A stretch of DNA of 40,713 bases. Origin: Tabrizicola sp. (GTDB taxonomy: Bacteria > Pseudomonadota > Alphaproteobacteria > Rhodobacterales > Rhodobacteraceae). A program made the position numbers and the translations under genes. Shown one piece after another: positions 1-8,320 of this stretch. Below the pieces are notes generated by a model. That model ran no database searches. It saw nothing but the letters and a program-made list of their open reading frames with translations, and was not told where the DNA came from. The number at the start of each line of letters is the position of its first letter. The first letter of the stretch is position 1. Where the stretch lies: positions 1 through 40,713 of the forward strand of contig JAEULQ010000010.1 of NCBI GenBank assembly GCA_016792685.1. Reading direction: 5' to 3'.

Positions 1-187
1 AGTTGAAGTCTTCCGGCAGCGCCCGGTCCTGCGTGATCTTGAGGTACTCGGGCACGGCAGCGATGACACCGGCCTTCTGAAGCAGGAAGCCGACGAGGTT
101 CACACCGATGAGGGTCAGGTCGATTGCGACCAGGCAAATCAATACTGCCTGAAAGGTCGCGTAGATCAGGGGAAAGGGACGGTTCAA
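1..187 (-). CDS. N-terminal part of an unrecognised membrane protein (runs off left edge)
   Basis: An open frame enters from the left edge and begins on the minus strand at a TTG codon (185-187). An in-frame TGA lies immediately upstream (188-190), so no longer N-terminus is possible. A GAGGA ribosome-binding motif sits a few bases before the TTG. The visible 62 residues begin MNRPFPLIYATFQAV, followed by about 25 hydrophobic residues rich in Ile, Leu and Val, which suggests one or two membrane passes near the N-terminus, then a more polar stretch ending in a Pro-Glu-Asp-Phe-Asn segment. I do not recognise the family. It is read in the same direction as ilvE but is separated from it by 240 bp with a terminator-like hairpin, so it is probably a separate transcript. 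Confidence 0.5.
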   Translation of the reverse strand, partial: MNRPFPLIYATFQAVLICLVAIDLTLIGVNLVGFLLQKAGVIAAVPEYLKITQDRALPEDFN

Positions 188-390
188 TCAATCCTCGTCA
201 ACCGGCAAAACCGTCGAACTCCCATGCCATAATCTGAAAGGCTCGCCAAGGTCAGACGAAAAGAATTGGAAGAGGATGGCCGAACTTGCGCGCAAATCCG
301 GGGATACTGTTCAAACTTTCGAAACAGTAATTCTTCGCGGCGGGAACCGGCGCCCACCGCGAAAAAATGCCACCTGGGACATGCTCATGA

Positions 391-421
391 AACCGGCAGA
401 TGTCCGCTGGACACGCCGGTT
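391..421 (-). terminator. Hairpin terminator downstream of ilvE
   Basis: An inverted repeat of AACCGGC (391-397) and GCCGGTT (415-421) encloses a second perfect one, TGTCC-gct-GGACA (401-413). Together they form a strong nested hairpin seven bases after the ilvE stop. On the minus strand it is followed by TTTCATG, so the U-tract is short. Intrinsic termination is an inference from position and stem strength. Confidence 0.5.
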
Positions 422-427
422 CCGGGG

Positions 428-1294
428 TCAGGCCCGAACCAGACGCTCGTATTCCGTCGAGACGCGCTTGGTCAGTTCGCCCACTTCGAAGGTGTAATCG
501 CCGATCTGGCCGACCGGGGTCACTTCGGCAGCGGTGCCGGTGAGCCAGCACTGCTCGAAGCTTTCCAGCTCCTCAGGCATGATGTGCCGCTCATGGACCT
601 TGATCTGCATGTCCCGCAGCATCCCGATCACGGTCTGACGGGTGATGCCATTCAGGATGCAGTCGGGCTTGGGCGTATGCACTTCGCCGTCCTTGACGAA
701 GAAGATGTTCGCCCCGGTCGCCTCGGCCACATAGCCGCGATAGTCGAACATCATCGCGTCCGAGCAGCCCTTGGCCTCGGCCGCGTGCTTGGACATCGTG
801 CAGATCATGTAAAGACCGGCGGCCTTGGCGGCGAAGGGGATGGTCTCGGGCGAGGGACGCTTCCACTTGGCGATGTCGAGCTTGGCACCCTTCATTTTGG
901 CGTCACCATAGTAGTTGCCCCAGGACCAGCAGGCCACGGCCATGCGGATCGGGTTGCGCTTGGAGGCGACGCCCATGTCTTCGCCCGCGCCGCGCCAGGC
1001 GATGGCACGGACATAGGCATCGGTCAGGTTGTTGGCCTTGAGCACAGCCTCTTTCGCGGCGTTGATCTCGGCCACGCTGTAGGGCAGCGGCATGTCCAGA
1101 AGCTCGCCCGACATGCGCAGACGTTCGGAATGCTCGGTCGACTTGAAGATCTTGCCATTGTAGCAGCGTTCACCCTCGAAGACGGACGAGGCGTAGTGGA
1201 GCGCGTGGGTCAGGATATGGACATTGGCCTGACGCCATTCCACCAGTTTCCCGTCCATCCAGATGAACCCGTCACGATCGTCATAGCCTGCCAT
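428..1294 (-). CDS. ilvE: Branched-chain amino acid aminotransferase (class IV, PLP)
   Basis: Catalyses the last step of Leu, Ile and Val synthesis, transamination of branched 2-oxo acids with glutamate, in the cytoplasm. The 288-residue product starts MAGYDDRDGF; the ATG at 1292-1294 is preceded by a near-perfect GGAGG (about 1300-1304). Class IV aminotransferase features are visible: the AAKAAGLY segment with the predicted PLP lysine (Lys157), the GYVAEATGANIF cofactor-binding segment (about 188-198) and the TGTAAEVTPV loop near the C-terminus that binds the cofactor phosphate. Length is close to the family norm of about 290-310. The open frame extends about 100 codons upstream but has no ribosome-binding site or family resemblance there. 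It is transcribed divergently from petP, with a hairpin terminator just downstream. Confidence 0.93.
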   Translation of the reverse strand: MAGYDDRDGFIWMDGKLVEWRQANVHILTHALHYASSVFEGERCYNGKIFKSTEHSERLRMSGELLDMPLPYSVAEINAAKEAVLKANNLTDAYVRAIAWRGAGEDMGVASKRNPIRMAVACWSWGNYYGDAKMKGAKLDIAKWKRPSPETIPFAAKAAGLYMICTMSKHAAEAKGCSDAMMFDYRGYVAEATGANIFFVKDGEVHTPKPDCILNGITRQTVIGMLRDMQIKVHERHIMPEELESFEQCWLTGTAAEVTPVGQIGDYTFEVGELTKRVSTEYERLVRA

Positions 1295-1317
1295 CTCAAC
1301 CTCCGCTTTTCCGAATG

Positions 1318-1358
1318 TTGCGCAAGTTAGGTCCGCTTCGGACAGATTCTTGCGCCAA
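1318..1358. promoter_or_regulatory. Symmetric elements in the ilvE/petP divergent promoter region
   Basis: The 138-bp spacer between the divergent ilvE and petP starts holds the palindrome TTGCGCAA (1318-1325), a small perfect hairpin GTCCG-ctt-CGGAC (1331-1343) and a related copy TTGCGCCAA (1350-1358). Two similar half-site words about 32 bp apart, next to a MarR-family gene, are compatible with an autoregulatory operator. The assignment to PetP is inference. Confidence 0.3.
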
Positions 1359-1432
1359 ATCGGCGGAGTGTTACGGGTTCGTGCTTGGAAAGTCAACAAG
1401 GCTGACGTAAATTCGCCGGAAAGGAGAAAGCC

Positions 1433-1927
1433 ATGGCCGAGACACCGGGCGGCGAAAGCCTCTTGTTCCTGACGGATGAACAGCTGCGAAAGGGCATCGA
1501 AGCGATGTTCTTTGCCTATCGCGGCTTCACGGCCGATCCGGACCGGATTCTGGGGGGGATGGACTATGGCCGGGCGCATCACCGGGCGATCCACTTCATT
1601 CATCGCTCTCCGGGGACGACGGTCTCGAACCTGCTATTGATCCTCGGTGTTACAAAGCAGTCGTTGAATCGTGTGTTGCGCACCTTGATTGAGGATGGTC
1701 TCGTCCGCAGCGAGAAGGGCAAGGTGGATGCGCGGGAACGGCATCTGCATTTGACGGACAAGGGACAGATGCTGGAACGGGAATTGTCAGACGCGCAAAG
1801 GGCGCGGATGCGGGCGGCGTACCGGGCAGCGGGACCGCAGGCGGTGCAGGGCTTTCGGCAAGTGCTGGAGGCGATGATGGACCCGGAAATGCGGCGTCAG
1901 TACAACCGTCTGAAGGAGGGCGGCTGA
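1433..1927 (+). CDS. petP: MarR-family transcriptional regulator, PetP-like
   Basis: A 164-residue DNA-binding protein. The winged helix-turn-helix lies at about residues 60-110: TVSNLLLILGVTKQSLNRVL as the recognition region, then LVRSEKGKVDARERHLHLT as the MarR wing containing the conserved DxRxxxLxLT pattern. Flanking helices should form the dimer interface. The ATG is preceded by AAGGAGA. Its stop overlaps the start of the following response regulator by one base (TGATG), implying translational coupling. A MarR-type gene coupled to an OmpR-type response regulator is the arrangement of petP-petR described in Rhodobacter capsulatus, where PetR was linked to photosynthetic and respiratory growth. 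The symbol rests on family and gene order, and the cytochrome bc1 genes are not adjacent here. Confidence 0.75.
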   Translation: MAETPGGESLLFLTDEQLRKGIEAMFFAYRGFTADPDRILGGMDYGRAHHRAIHFIHRSPGTTVSNLLLILGVTKQSLNRVLRTLIEDGLVRSEKGKVDARERHLHLTDKGQMLERELSDAQRARMRAAYRAAGPQAVQGFRQVLEAMMDPEMRRQYNRLKEGG

Positions 1928-2619
1928 TGGTGCCCGACGCGCATCTCCTGATCGTCGATGATGACGAACGTATCCGGGGGCTGTTGCAGAAGTTCCTGAT
2001 CCGGAATGGCTTTCTGGTATCGGTCGCGCGCGATGCAGTCCAGGCGCGGAAGATTCTGGGCGGGCTGGAGTTCGACCTCATCGTGATGGACGTGATGATG
2101 CCGGGCGAGGATGGCGTGACCCTGACGCGCGACCTGCGCAAACGGATGCAGACGCCGATCCTGCTGCTCACGGCACGAGGCGAGGCGGCGAACCGGATCG
2201 AGGGGCTGGAAGCGGGGGCGGATGACTATCTGGTCAAGCCGTTCGAGCCGAAGGAGCTCTTGTTGCGGATCAATGCGATCCTGCGCCGGGTACCGCAGGC
2301 CAAGGCGGCTGAACCCGTGCGGCAGGTGATCCATCTGGGTGCCGTGCGCTATGACGTGGACCGGGGCGAGATGTGGCGCGGCGAGGTGCCCGTGCGGCTG
2401 ACGGCGACCGAGGCGGCGCTGATGCGCATCTTCGCGGCACAGCCCGGTGTCGCGCTGAGCCGCGAGAGGCTGGTCGCCGAACAGGGCGAGGACGCGGCGC
2501 AGGAAAGGGCGGTCGATGTGCAGATCACCCGGCTCCGGCGGAAGATCGAGGACGACCCGAAGGTGCCGCGCTACCTGCAAACGGTGCGGGGCGAGGGCTA
2601 TATGCTGCAGCCGGATTGA
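1927..2619 (+). CDS. petR: OmpR-family response regulator, PetR-like
   Basis: A 230-residue two-domain response regulator. The receiver domain (about 1-120) has the acidic pair Asp11-Asp12, the phospho-acceptor Asp55 in the VMDVMMPGEDG motif, Thr82 in the LLLTARGE segment, and Lys104 followed by Pro. The C-terminal winged helix (about 135-230) ends in DVQITRLRRKIEDDP and TVRGEGYML, typical of OmpR/PhoB DNA-binding domains. All phosphorylation residues are present, so it should be phosphorylatable, yet no histidine kinase lies in the neighbourhood. It is translationally coupled to petP and followed by hairpins that probably end the transcript. The symbol petR is by analogy with R. capsulatus. 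Confidence 0.8.
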   Translation: MVPDAHLLIVDDDERIRGLLQKFLIRNGFLVSVARDAVQARKILGGLEFDLIVMDVMMPGEDGVTLTRDLRKRMQTPILLLTARGEAANRIEGLEAGADDYLVKPFEPKELLLRINAILRRVPQAKAAEPVRQVIHLGAVRYDVDRGEMWRGEVPVRLTATEAALMRIFAAQPGVALSRERLVAEQGEDAAQERAVDVQITRLRRKIEDDPKVPRYLQTVRGEGYMLQPD

Positions 2620-2640
2620 GCTGAGGCTGGTCGCTGGACC

Positions 2641-2697
2641 GGGGGCCAGCCCCCTAGCCACTCGGTTTCTCGAACCGATGGCGAAACCGAATGGCTA
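2641..2697. terminator. Two consecutive hairpins after petR
   Basis: A compact GC hairpin (GGGGGC-CA-GCCCCC, 2641-2654) is followed at once by a long stem: TAGCCA-C-TCGGTTTC (2655-2669) pairs with GAAACCGA-A-TGGCTA (2683-2697), 14 of 15 positions matching around a 13-nt loop. Neither has a U-tract. They lie between petR and the next gene and probably end or process the petPR transcript. Confidence 0.5.
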
Positions 2698-2733
2698 CCC
2701 GGGATATTTGGGCAAAGATGAAAGGGCTTGTGA

Positions 2734-3642
2734 GTGCTCGTCTTCACGCATGACGCTTTTCTTGGCCATGTGACCCCGCCGGGACATCCGGAGCGGGTGG
2801 AGCGATTGGCGGCGGTGGAGCTGGGGCTTCACGGGATTGCCGTGGAGCGACGGGAGTGTCCCCAGGGTGATGAGGCCGAGGTGCTGCGCTGTCATCCGGC
2901 GTCCTATCTGGCGCGGGTGAAGGCGGCGGTGCCGGACGAGGGCTGGGCCCAGTTGGACGGGGATACGTTCCTGTCGCCGGGGTCATTTGAGGCGGCACTG
3001 CGGGCGGTCGGGGGAATCTGCGCTGCCGTTGATGCGGTCGTAAGCGGGGAGGCAAAGACGGCATTCGTGGCCGGGCGACCCCCCGGGCACCATGCCGAGC
3101 GTCAGACGGCGATGGGGTTCTGTCTGTTCGGGACAGTCGCCATCGGCGCAAAGCGGGCGCTGGACCATCACGGGCTTTCGCGCGTCGCGATTGTGGATTT
3201 CGACGTGCATCATGGCAACGGGACGCAGGACCTTTTGTGGGACGAGGGACGGTGTCTCTACGTCTCCAGCCATCAGATGCCGCTTTATCCGGGCACCGGG
3301 CGGCCAGAGGAGCGGGGCGCGCATGGGCAGATCCTGAACGTGCCGCTGCGGTCGGGCTCGGGCGGGCGGGCGATGCGGGAGGTCTATGAGCGCGTGGTCT
3401 TCCCCGCCCTGGATGCGTGGAAACCCGAGCTCTTGCTCATTTCGGCGGGGTTCGATGCCCATGCGGATGATCCGCTGGCCGGGCTGGAATGGCAGGCCGA
3501 GGACTATCACTGGCTGACCGACCGGCTTTGCGATTTTGCCGGGGGGCGGGTGGTCTCGACACTTGAGGGCGGCTATGATCTGGATGCGCTGGCGGCCTGC
3601 GTGGCCGCGCATGTGGGCGTGCTGGAGGAGCGGGGCCGATGA
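2734..3642 (+). CDS. Histone deacetylase-fold amidohydrolase (acetylpolyamine/AcuC-like)
   Basis: A 302-residue arginase/deacetylase-fold, zinc-dependent amide hydrolase of the bacterial class II HDAC type, likely removing acyl groups from small amines or lysine side chains. The active site is intact: the catalytic His pair in RPPGHHAE (119-120), zinc ligands Asp157 and His159 in [10 protein letters not shown], Asp241 in [11 protein letters not shown], and the transition-state Tyr281 in EGGYDL. The start is GTG at 2734; no ATG fits the conserved N-terminal [18 protein letters not shown] segment. The last four bases overlap the xseB start (ATGA), so it heads the xseB-ispA-dxs operon. The substrate cannot be told from sequence. 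Confidence 0.88.
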   Translation: MLVFTHDAFLGHVTPPGHPERVERLAAVELGLHGIAVERRECPQGDEAEVLRCHPASYLARVKAAVPDEGWAQLDGDTFLSPGSFEAALRAVGGICAAVDAVVSGEAKTAFVAGRPPGHHAERQTAMGFCLFGTVAIGAKRALDHHGLSRVAIVDFDVHHGNGTQDLLWDEGRCLYVSSHQMPLYPGTGRPEERGAHGQILNVPLRSGSGGRAMREVYERVVFPALDAWKPELLLISAGFDAHADDPLAGLEWQAEDYHWLTDRLCDFAGGRVVSTLEGGYDLDALAACVAAHVGVLEERGR

Positions 3643-3878
3643 GCGACAAAGCCATTGAAACGATGAGCTTCGAGGAGGCGATGGCCGCGCTGGAGCAGGT
3701 CGTGGGCGCGCTGGAACGGGGCGAAGTGCCGCTGGAACAGTCGATTGCGCTTTATGAGCGCGGGGCGGCCCTGAAGACGCATTGCGCGAAGAAGCTGGCC
3801 GAGGCCGAGGAAAAGGTCGAGCTGATCCGGGCCCAGGAAGGCCGCGCAGTGGGGACGACTCCGGCGGAGGGGATGTGA
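3639..3878 (+). CDS. xseB: Exodeoxyribonuclease VII small subunit
   Basis: A 79-residue small subunit of exonuclease VII, which with XseA degrades single-stranded DNA to oligonucleotides. The family signature is clear: [33 protein letters not shown], then a second helix [13 protein letters not shown], the usual two-helix layout and length. It overlaps the upstream deacetylase-like gene by four bases and the downstream ispA by four bases (GTGA). This gene is commonly placed before ispA and dxs in alphaproteobacteria. No xseA is present in the window. Confidence 0.93.
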   Translation: MSDKAIETMSFEEAMAALEQVVGALERGEVPLEQSIALYERGAALKTHCAKKLAEAEEKVELIRAQEGRAVGTTPAEGM

Positions 3879-4744
3879 GATTTCCGGAACGGCTGGCGGC
3901 GGATGCTGCCCTGTGCGAGGCGCGATTGCTGCGCGCCTTGGAAGACCGCGCGGACCAGCCGGTGACCCATGCGATGCGCTACGCCCTGCGCGGCGGCAAG
4001 CGGCTGCGGGCCTTCCTGGTGCTGGAAGGCGCGCGGCTGCATGGGGTACCCGAGGCAAGGGCGCTGAGTGCGGCGGCGGCGGTCGAGGCACTGCATGCCT
4101 ATTCGCTGGTGCATGACGATCTGCCCGCGATGGACGACGACGACCTGCGGCGGGGCCAGCCGACAGTGCATGTGAAATGGGACGAGGCCACCGCAGTCCT
4201 GGCCGGGGATGCCCTGCAGACCCTGGCCTTCGAGCTCTTGACCGACCCGGCGCTCGGTTCGGCCGAGGTGCGGGTGGCGCTGGTCGCGGGGCTTGCCAAG
4301 GCCTCGGGTATCGACGGGATGGTGCTGGGCCAGGCGCTGGACATCGCGGCCGAGACGGCGGGGCGGAGCCTGACGCTGGAAGAGATCACCGCGTTGCAGG
4401 CGGGCAAGACCGGGGCTCTGATCAGCTTTGCGGCCGAGGCCGGGGCGGTGATCGCGGGTGCGGACCCGGCACCTTTGCGCCGCTATGCCGCGGCACTGGG
4501 ACTTGCCTTCCAGATTGCAGATGACATTCTGGACGTGACGGGCGACGAAGCCGTGACCGGCAAGCGCGTAGGCAAGGATGCGGATGCGGGCAAGGCCACC
4601 TTCGTCTCGCTTCTGGGGCTGGAAGGCGCGCGGGTTCGGGCGGCAGATCTGGTGCGTGAGGCCGAGGCGGCGCTTGCCGGGTATGGAAATGGCACCGCCA
4701 ACTTGATCGCCGCCGCACGCTTCGTTATCGCGCGGGACAACTGA
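3875..4744 (+). CDS. ispA: Short-chain polyprenyl diphosphate synthase (geranyl/farnesyl diphosphate synthase)
   Basis: Condenses isopentenyl diphosphate with allylic diphosphates to make C10-C15 prenyl diphosphates for quinones, carotenoids and undecaprenol. With the GTG start at 3875 it has 289 residues. That GTG overlaps the xseB stop, has GGAGGGG just upstream, and fits the family N-terminus. Visible motifs are GGKRLR (40-45), the first aspartate-rich motif [10 protein letters not shown] (81-90), KTG (178-180) for substrate binding, and the second aspartate-rich motif DDILD (216-220). The two-residue insertion in the first motif (DDxxxxD) is typical of bacterial FPP synthases. An in-frame ATG upstream lies inside xseB and adds only low-complexity sequence, so it was rejected. 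Confidence 0.92.
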   Translation: MRFPERLAADAALCEARLLRALEDRADQPVTHAMRYALRGGKRLRAFLVLEGARLHGVPEARALSAAAAVEALHAYSLVHDDLPAMDDDDLRRGQPTVHVKWDEATAVLAGDALQTLAFELLTDPALGSAEVRVALVAGLAKASGIDGMVLGQALDIAAETAGRSLTLEEITALQAGKTGALISFAAEAGAVIAGADPAPLRRYAAALGLAFQIADDILDVTGDEAVTGKRVGKDADAGKATFVSLLGLEGARVRAADLVREAEAALAGYGNGTANLIAAARFVIARDN

Positions 4745-4760
4745 TGCGCCAAAGGCAGGC

Positions 4761-6677
4761 ATGATGACCGACCGACCCGCTACCCCTTTGCTTGACCGGG
4801 TGACCCTGCCCTCGGACCTCAAGGGTCTGTCGGACCGCGAGTTGCACCAGTTGGCCGCCGAGTTGCGGGCCGAGACGATCTCGGCCGTGTCGGTGACGGG
4901 CGGGCATCTGGGGGCGGGCCTGGGCGTGGTGGAGCTGACGGTGGCGTTGCATGCCGTCTTCGACTGCCCGCGCGACAAGCTGATCTGGGATGTCGGCCAC
5001 CAATGCTATCCGCACAAGATCCTGACCGGGCGGCGGGACCGCATCCGGACGCTGCGGATGGAAGGCGGGCTTTCGGGGTTCACCAAGCGGTCGGAAAGTC
5101 CCTACGATCCGTTCGGCGCTGCGCATAGCTCGACCTCGATCTCGGCAGCACTGGGCTTTGCCATGGCGGCCGAGCTTGGCGGCGACCCGGGCGATGCGAT
5201 TGCGGTCATCGGCGACGGGGCGATGTCGGCAGGCATGGCCTTTGAGGCGATGAACAACGCCGGCCACCTGGGCAAGCGGTTGTTCGTGGTGCTGAACGAC
5301 AACGAGATGTCGATTGCGCCTCCGGTGGGGGCGCTGTCCTCGTACCTCTCGAAGCTTTACGCCGAAGCGCCGATGCAGGACCTCAAGCAGGTGGCGAAGG
5401 GGTTCGTGGGCCTTCTGCCGCAACCCTTCCAGGAGGGGGCGAAGCGGGCCAAGGACATGCTGAAGGGCATGGCCGTGGGCGGGACGCTGTTTGAATCGCT
5501 GGGGTTCGAATATGTCGGCCCCATCGACGGGCACGACCTGGATCAGCTTTTGCCGGTCCTGCGCACGGTCAAGGCGCGGGCGTCGGGGCCGGTCCTGATC
5601 CATGTGCTGACCAAGAAGGGCAAGGGCTATGCCCCGGCCGAGGCCGCGCGGGACAAGGGCCATGCGACGGGCAAGTTCGACGTGCTGACCGGCGTGCAGG
5701 TCAAAGCGGCGTCGAATGCGCCGTCCTATACCAAGGTCTTTGCGCAAAGCCTGATCGCCGAGGCAGAGCTTGATCCGAAGATCGTGGCCGTCACTGCGGC
5801 GATGCCGGACGGGACGGGGCTGGACCTGTTTGCAGGCCGCTTCCCGAAGCGGTGCTTCGATGTGGGGATAGCCGAGCAGCATGCGGTGACGTTCTCGGCC
5901 GGGCTGGCGGCGGGGGGGCTGAAGCCTTTCTGCGCGATCTATTCGACCTTCCTGCAGCGCGGGTATGATCAGGTGGTGCATGACGTGGCGATCCAGCGCC
6001 TGCCGGTCCGCTTTGCGATCGACCGGGCGGGGCTGGTGGGGGCCGACGGAGCGACCCATGCGGGGGCGTTCGACGTGGCCTTCATGGCGAATCTGCCGGG
6101 TATGGTGGTGATGGCCGCCGCAGACGAGGCGGAGCTGGTGCATATGGTGGCAACGGCCGCCGCGTATGACGAGGGGCCGATCGCCTTCCGTTATCCCAGG
6201 GGCGAGGGCGTTGGGGTCGAGAGGCCCGCGCGCGGCGTACCGCTGGAGATCGGCAAGGGGCGGATCATGCGGGAAGGGTCTCGTGTGGCGGTGCTGTCCT
6301 TCGGCACGCGGCTTGGCGAAAGCCTGAAAGCGGCGGAGGCTTTGGCGGCAAGGGGCGTGTCGGTGACGGTGGCCGATGCGCGGTTTGCCAAACCCCTGGA
6401 CCGCGACCTGATCCTGCAGCTGGCGCGGGGGCATGAGGCGCTGGTGACGGTCGAGGAAGGCGCGGTCGGGGGCTTCGGGTCGCAGGTCGCACAGCTGCTT
6501 GCCGAGGAAGGGGTGTTCGACCGGGGGCTCAAGTTCCGGTCGATGGTGCTGCCCGACATCTTCATCGACCAGGCGAGCCCCGAGGCGATGTACCGGGTCG
6601 CGGGGCTGGATGCGGCGCATATCGAGGCCAAGGCCCTGGAAGCGCTGGGCGTCGCAGTGGTGGGCAAACGGGCCTAA
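4761..6677 (+). CDS. dxs: 1-deoxy-D-xylulose-5-phosphate synthase
   Basis: The thiamine-diphosphate enzyme that makes DXP from pyruvate and glyceraldehyde 3-phosphate, the entry step of the MEP isoprenoid pathway that feeds the ispA product just upstream. It has 638 residues, within the family range. Features: His49 in the [11 protein letters not shown] segment, His80 in [16 protein letters not shown], the ThDP/Mg motif GDGAMSAG (151-158) with NDNEMS about 28 residues later, the catalytic glutamate in [15 protein letters not shown], and the pyrimidine-domain [16 protein letters not shown] segment. Two ATGs are adjacent at the start (4761 and 4764). It lies 16 bp after ispA on the same strand, consistent with an operon. 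Confidence 0.96.
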   Translation: MMTDRPATPLLDRVTLPSDLKGLSDRELHQLAAELRAETISAVSVTGGHLGAGLGVVELTVALHAVFDCPRDKLIWDVGHQCYPHKILTGRRDRIRTLRMEGGLSGFTKRSESPYDPFGAAHSSTSISAALGFAMAAELGGDPGDAIAVIGDGAMSAGMAFEAMNNAGHLGKRLFVVLNDNEMSIAPPVGALSSYLSKLYAEAPMQDLKQVAKGFVGLLPQPFQEGAKRAKDMLKGMAVGGTLFESLGFEYVGPIDGHDLDQLLPVLRTVKARASGPVLIHVLTKKGKGYAPAEAARDKGHATGKFDVLTGVQVKAASNAPSYTKVFAQSLIAEAELDPKIVAVTAAMPDGTGLDLFAGRFPKRCFDVGIAEQHAVTFSAGLAAGGLKPFCAIYSTFLQRGYDQVVHDVAIQRLPVRFAIDRAGLVGADGATHAGAFDVAFMANLPGMVVMAAADEAELVHMVATAAAYDEGPIAFRYPRGEGVGVERPARGVPLEIGKGRIMREGSRVAVLSFGTRLGESLKAAEALAARGVSVTVADARFAKPLDRDLILQLARGHEALVTVEEGAVGGFGSQVAQLLAEEGVFDRGLKFRSMVLPDIFIDQASPEAMYRVAGLDAAHIEAKALEALGVAVVGKRA

Positions 6678-6757
6678 GACGCTTTGCTATAGAAATCGGA
6701 ATTGTCACGGCTTAGCTTTCGCTTGGGACGGAAGTAGGGGAAGTCGCGGCGGCATCG

Positions 6758-7813
6758 ATGGCAGGTCTTTCGAACCTTTTGCGCCGTGCGGCTGGGTCTG
6801 CAGGTCGGCGGCTTCGCGCAGCCTGGGAGCGGCTGGCCCTGCGTCGCGCGACGCGAGTTCTTTCCGGCAGGACCAGGATCGAGCTTGCCGAGGACGAATG
6901 CTGCGCGATCACGCTGTTGAAGAACGGGGCCTATTTCCTGCCCGAACTTCTGGCCCATCACCGCAGGATCGGCGTGCGGCATTTCCTGGTCATCGACAAT
7001 GGCTCGACAGATGGCACGCAGGAGCTTCTAGCCGTCGAGCCGGATGTGACGGTGGTCGAGAACCTGTTGCCGGTCGCCGACTACGAAGTTCTGATGCGGT
7101 CGCTTGTCCCGCGGCGGTTCGTCCGGGGTGGCTGGTTCCTGGTGGTGGATTCTGACGAGATGTTCGATCCTCCGCCCGGTTGCGGTGGGCAGATCCGGCC
7201 CCTGCTGCGCTATCTTTCTGCCTCGGGCCATACGGCGATGCTGGCCCATTGCTTGGACATGTTCAGCGATGCTCCTGCTCATGAGACGGCCCGCTGGACC
7301 TATGCTGAAGCGCTAGAGCGGCTGGACCTCTGTTCTATTGAGGGTCTGGAGCGAATTGCCTATCACGATCCGGATTTCGCCCTGAGCTTCTATCTGAAGG
7401 ACAATGTGACTGACGGTCCGCAGCATTTCTGGCGCGGCGGCATGCGCCAGCAGGTTTTTGGCGAGACGCCGCTCCTGACGCGGCACAATATCCTGCGGAA
7501 CACCCCCGGTGTGGCGCCGCCTGGCCATGTTCACGCGGTTTCGGGCGTCAGGGTGTCGGATGTCACGGCCTCTTTCCGGCACTACAAGTTCACGGGCGAC
7601 TACATTGTGCGCGACCGAAAACAGGTGGCTGCCCGGGTCTGGCAGCATGGCGAGGATGCCCGGCGATTGGCGATGTATGACCAGCCGGGCGGGTTCGCAA
7701 TCACGACCCCGGGACAGCGACACTATCCAGGGGTCGAGGGCCTGGAAGAGGCTGGCTTTATCCAAACAAGCGCTCGGTTTCGGGCCTTTGTGGCAGGTCT
7801 ACCGAAGGCGTGA
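6758..7813 (+). CDS. Glycosyltransferase family 2-like protein
   Basis: A 351-residue putative glycosyltransferase. After a basic N-terminal 45 residues comes a GT-A nucleotide-sugar-binding fold: CCAITLLKNGAYFLPELLAHHRRIGVRHFLVIDNGSTDGT (NGSTDGT is the hallmark), then GGWFLVVDSDEMFDPP with a DxD-type metal site (Asp-Ser-Asp). The C-terminal half has HYKFTGDY and repeated His/Arg segments. This arrangement fits the Glyco_tranf_2_4 type found in marine and phototrophic alphaproteobacteria, acting on surface polysaccharide or unknown acceptors. It starts 80 bp after dxs with only a weak ribosome-binding site. It is followed by about 500 bp of poorly coding DNA, so this may be an inserted segment. 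Confidence 0.78.
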   Translation: MAGLSNLLRRAAGSAGRRLRAAWERLALRRATRVLSGRTRIELAEDECCAITLLKNGAYFLPELLAHHRRIGVRHFLVIDNGSTDGTQELLAVEPDVTVVENLLPVADYEVLMRSLVPRRFVRGGWFLVVDSDEMFDPPPGCGGQIRPLLRYLSASGHTAMLAHCLDMFSDAPAHETARWTYAEALERLDLCSIEGLERIAYHDPDFALSFYLKDNVTDGPQHFWRGGMRQQVFGETPLLTRHNILRNTPGVAPPGHVHAVSGVRVSDVTASFRHYKFTGDYIVRDRKQVAARVWQHGEDARRLAMYDQPGGFAITTPGQRHYPGVEGLEEAGFIQTSARFRAFVAGLPKA

Positions 7814-7966
7814 TGTGGCCGTCGAGCCCCGAAGCCAGGCGACCAGAGCGGGCAGGCTGATCACGGTCGCAACCGCGATAGTGTTCAGGCAGTTCCGGTG
7901 AAAGGTCTGCTCGCCGACGTCGGCATTGGCTTCAAACCCTGGTCGCTGGCCCGGACGCTTCCTTTC
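7799..7966 (-). pseudogene. Possible remnant coding segment without a start codon
   Basis: Reading the minus strand from a TAA at 7967-7969 to a TAG at 7799-7801 gives 55 codons with no ATG, GTG or TTG near the start. The stretch nevertheless looks protein-like, with a polar part (FEANADVGEQTFHRNC) followed by a membrane-segment-like part (TIAVATVISLPALVAWL). It overlaps the 3' end of the glycosyltransferase gene by about 15 bp. It could be the eroded end of a lost membrane-protein gene, or chance. I do not recognise it. Confidence 0.2.
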
Positions 7967-8320
7967 TTACTGGACAGAATTCTTGCAACGATTCCGAAGC
8001 GAAACAGCGCAGCTACCCCCTTGGCAGAGGAAGGATAGCGCTCAGGCCTACTCACTTTTTCGGCTTCTTGATCGTCTCCACAAAATGCGTCCTGGGCGCT
8101 TGCCATGCTTTCTTGTCGGTCGTCAACCGACCGGTGCCGGCGTTTTGACCGATCTTGCTGGCGCCTTTCCACATGCGCATCAGTTCCTTCCCCGGGGCCG
8201 TTTCCCGCCATTTTCTGGCTACGGATTGGGGTCAGCCATGATTTCTCTGAAAAACAAGCGAATGTACCGAACTTCACAGAGTCAGGTGAGATGCTCTCAT
8301 TCTGTTCCGAAGCCCGGCAA
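7814..8320. other. Intergenic stretch of about 500 bp with little coding signal
   Basis: Between the convergent glycosyltransferase and pip genes there is no long gene with a ribosome-binding site. The base composition looks lower in GC than the flanks, with runs such as TTTCTTACTGGACAGAATTC. The only items I could single out are the start-less segment at its left end and a 42-codon reading frame at 8052-8180 on the minus strand. The remainder shows no clear terminator, repeat or RNA fold. Confidence 0.4.
8052..8180 (-). CDS. Candidate small basic protein (42 residues)
   Basis: An ATG at 8178-8180 is preceded by an AAGGA motif four bases upstream and opens a 42-codon frame ending in TGA at 8052-8054. 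The product starts MRMWKGASKIGQNAGTGRLT and ends with KKPKK. It has about eleven Lys/Arg and very few acidic residues, with no membrane segment or signal peptide. A second ATG (8172-8174) would give a 40-residue form. I do not recognise it. The ribosome-binding site and the charged, non-repetitive composition favour a real gene, but it is short and could be chance. Confidence 0.4.
   Translation of the reverse strand: MRMWKGASKIGQNAGTGRLTTDKKAWQAPRTHFVETIKKPKK

Noticed and set aside
266-1330. Long plus-strand open frame opposite ilvE
   Set aside because: It is the shadow of the ilvE codon pattern, with no recognisable domain or ribosome-binding site.
4725-6620. Long open frame (over 600 codons) antisense to dxs
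   Set aside because: It mirrors the dxs codons in high-GC DNA, has composition rich in Arg, His and Pro, and no family motifs; dxs is certain.
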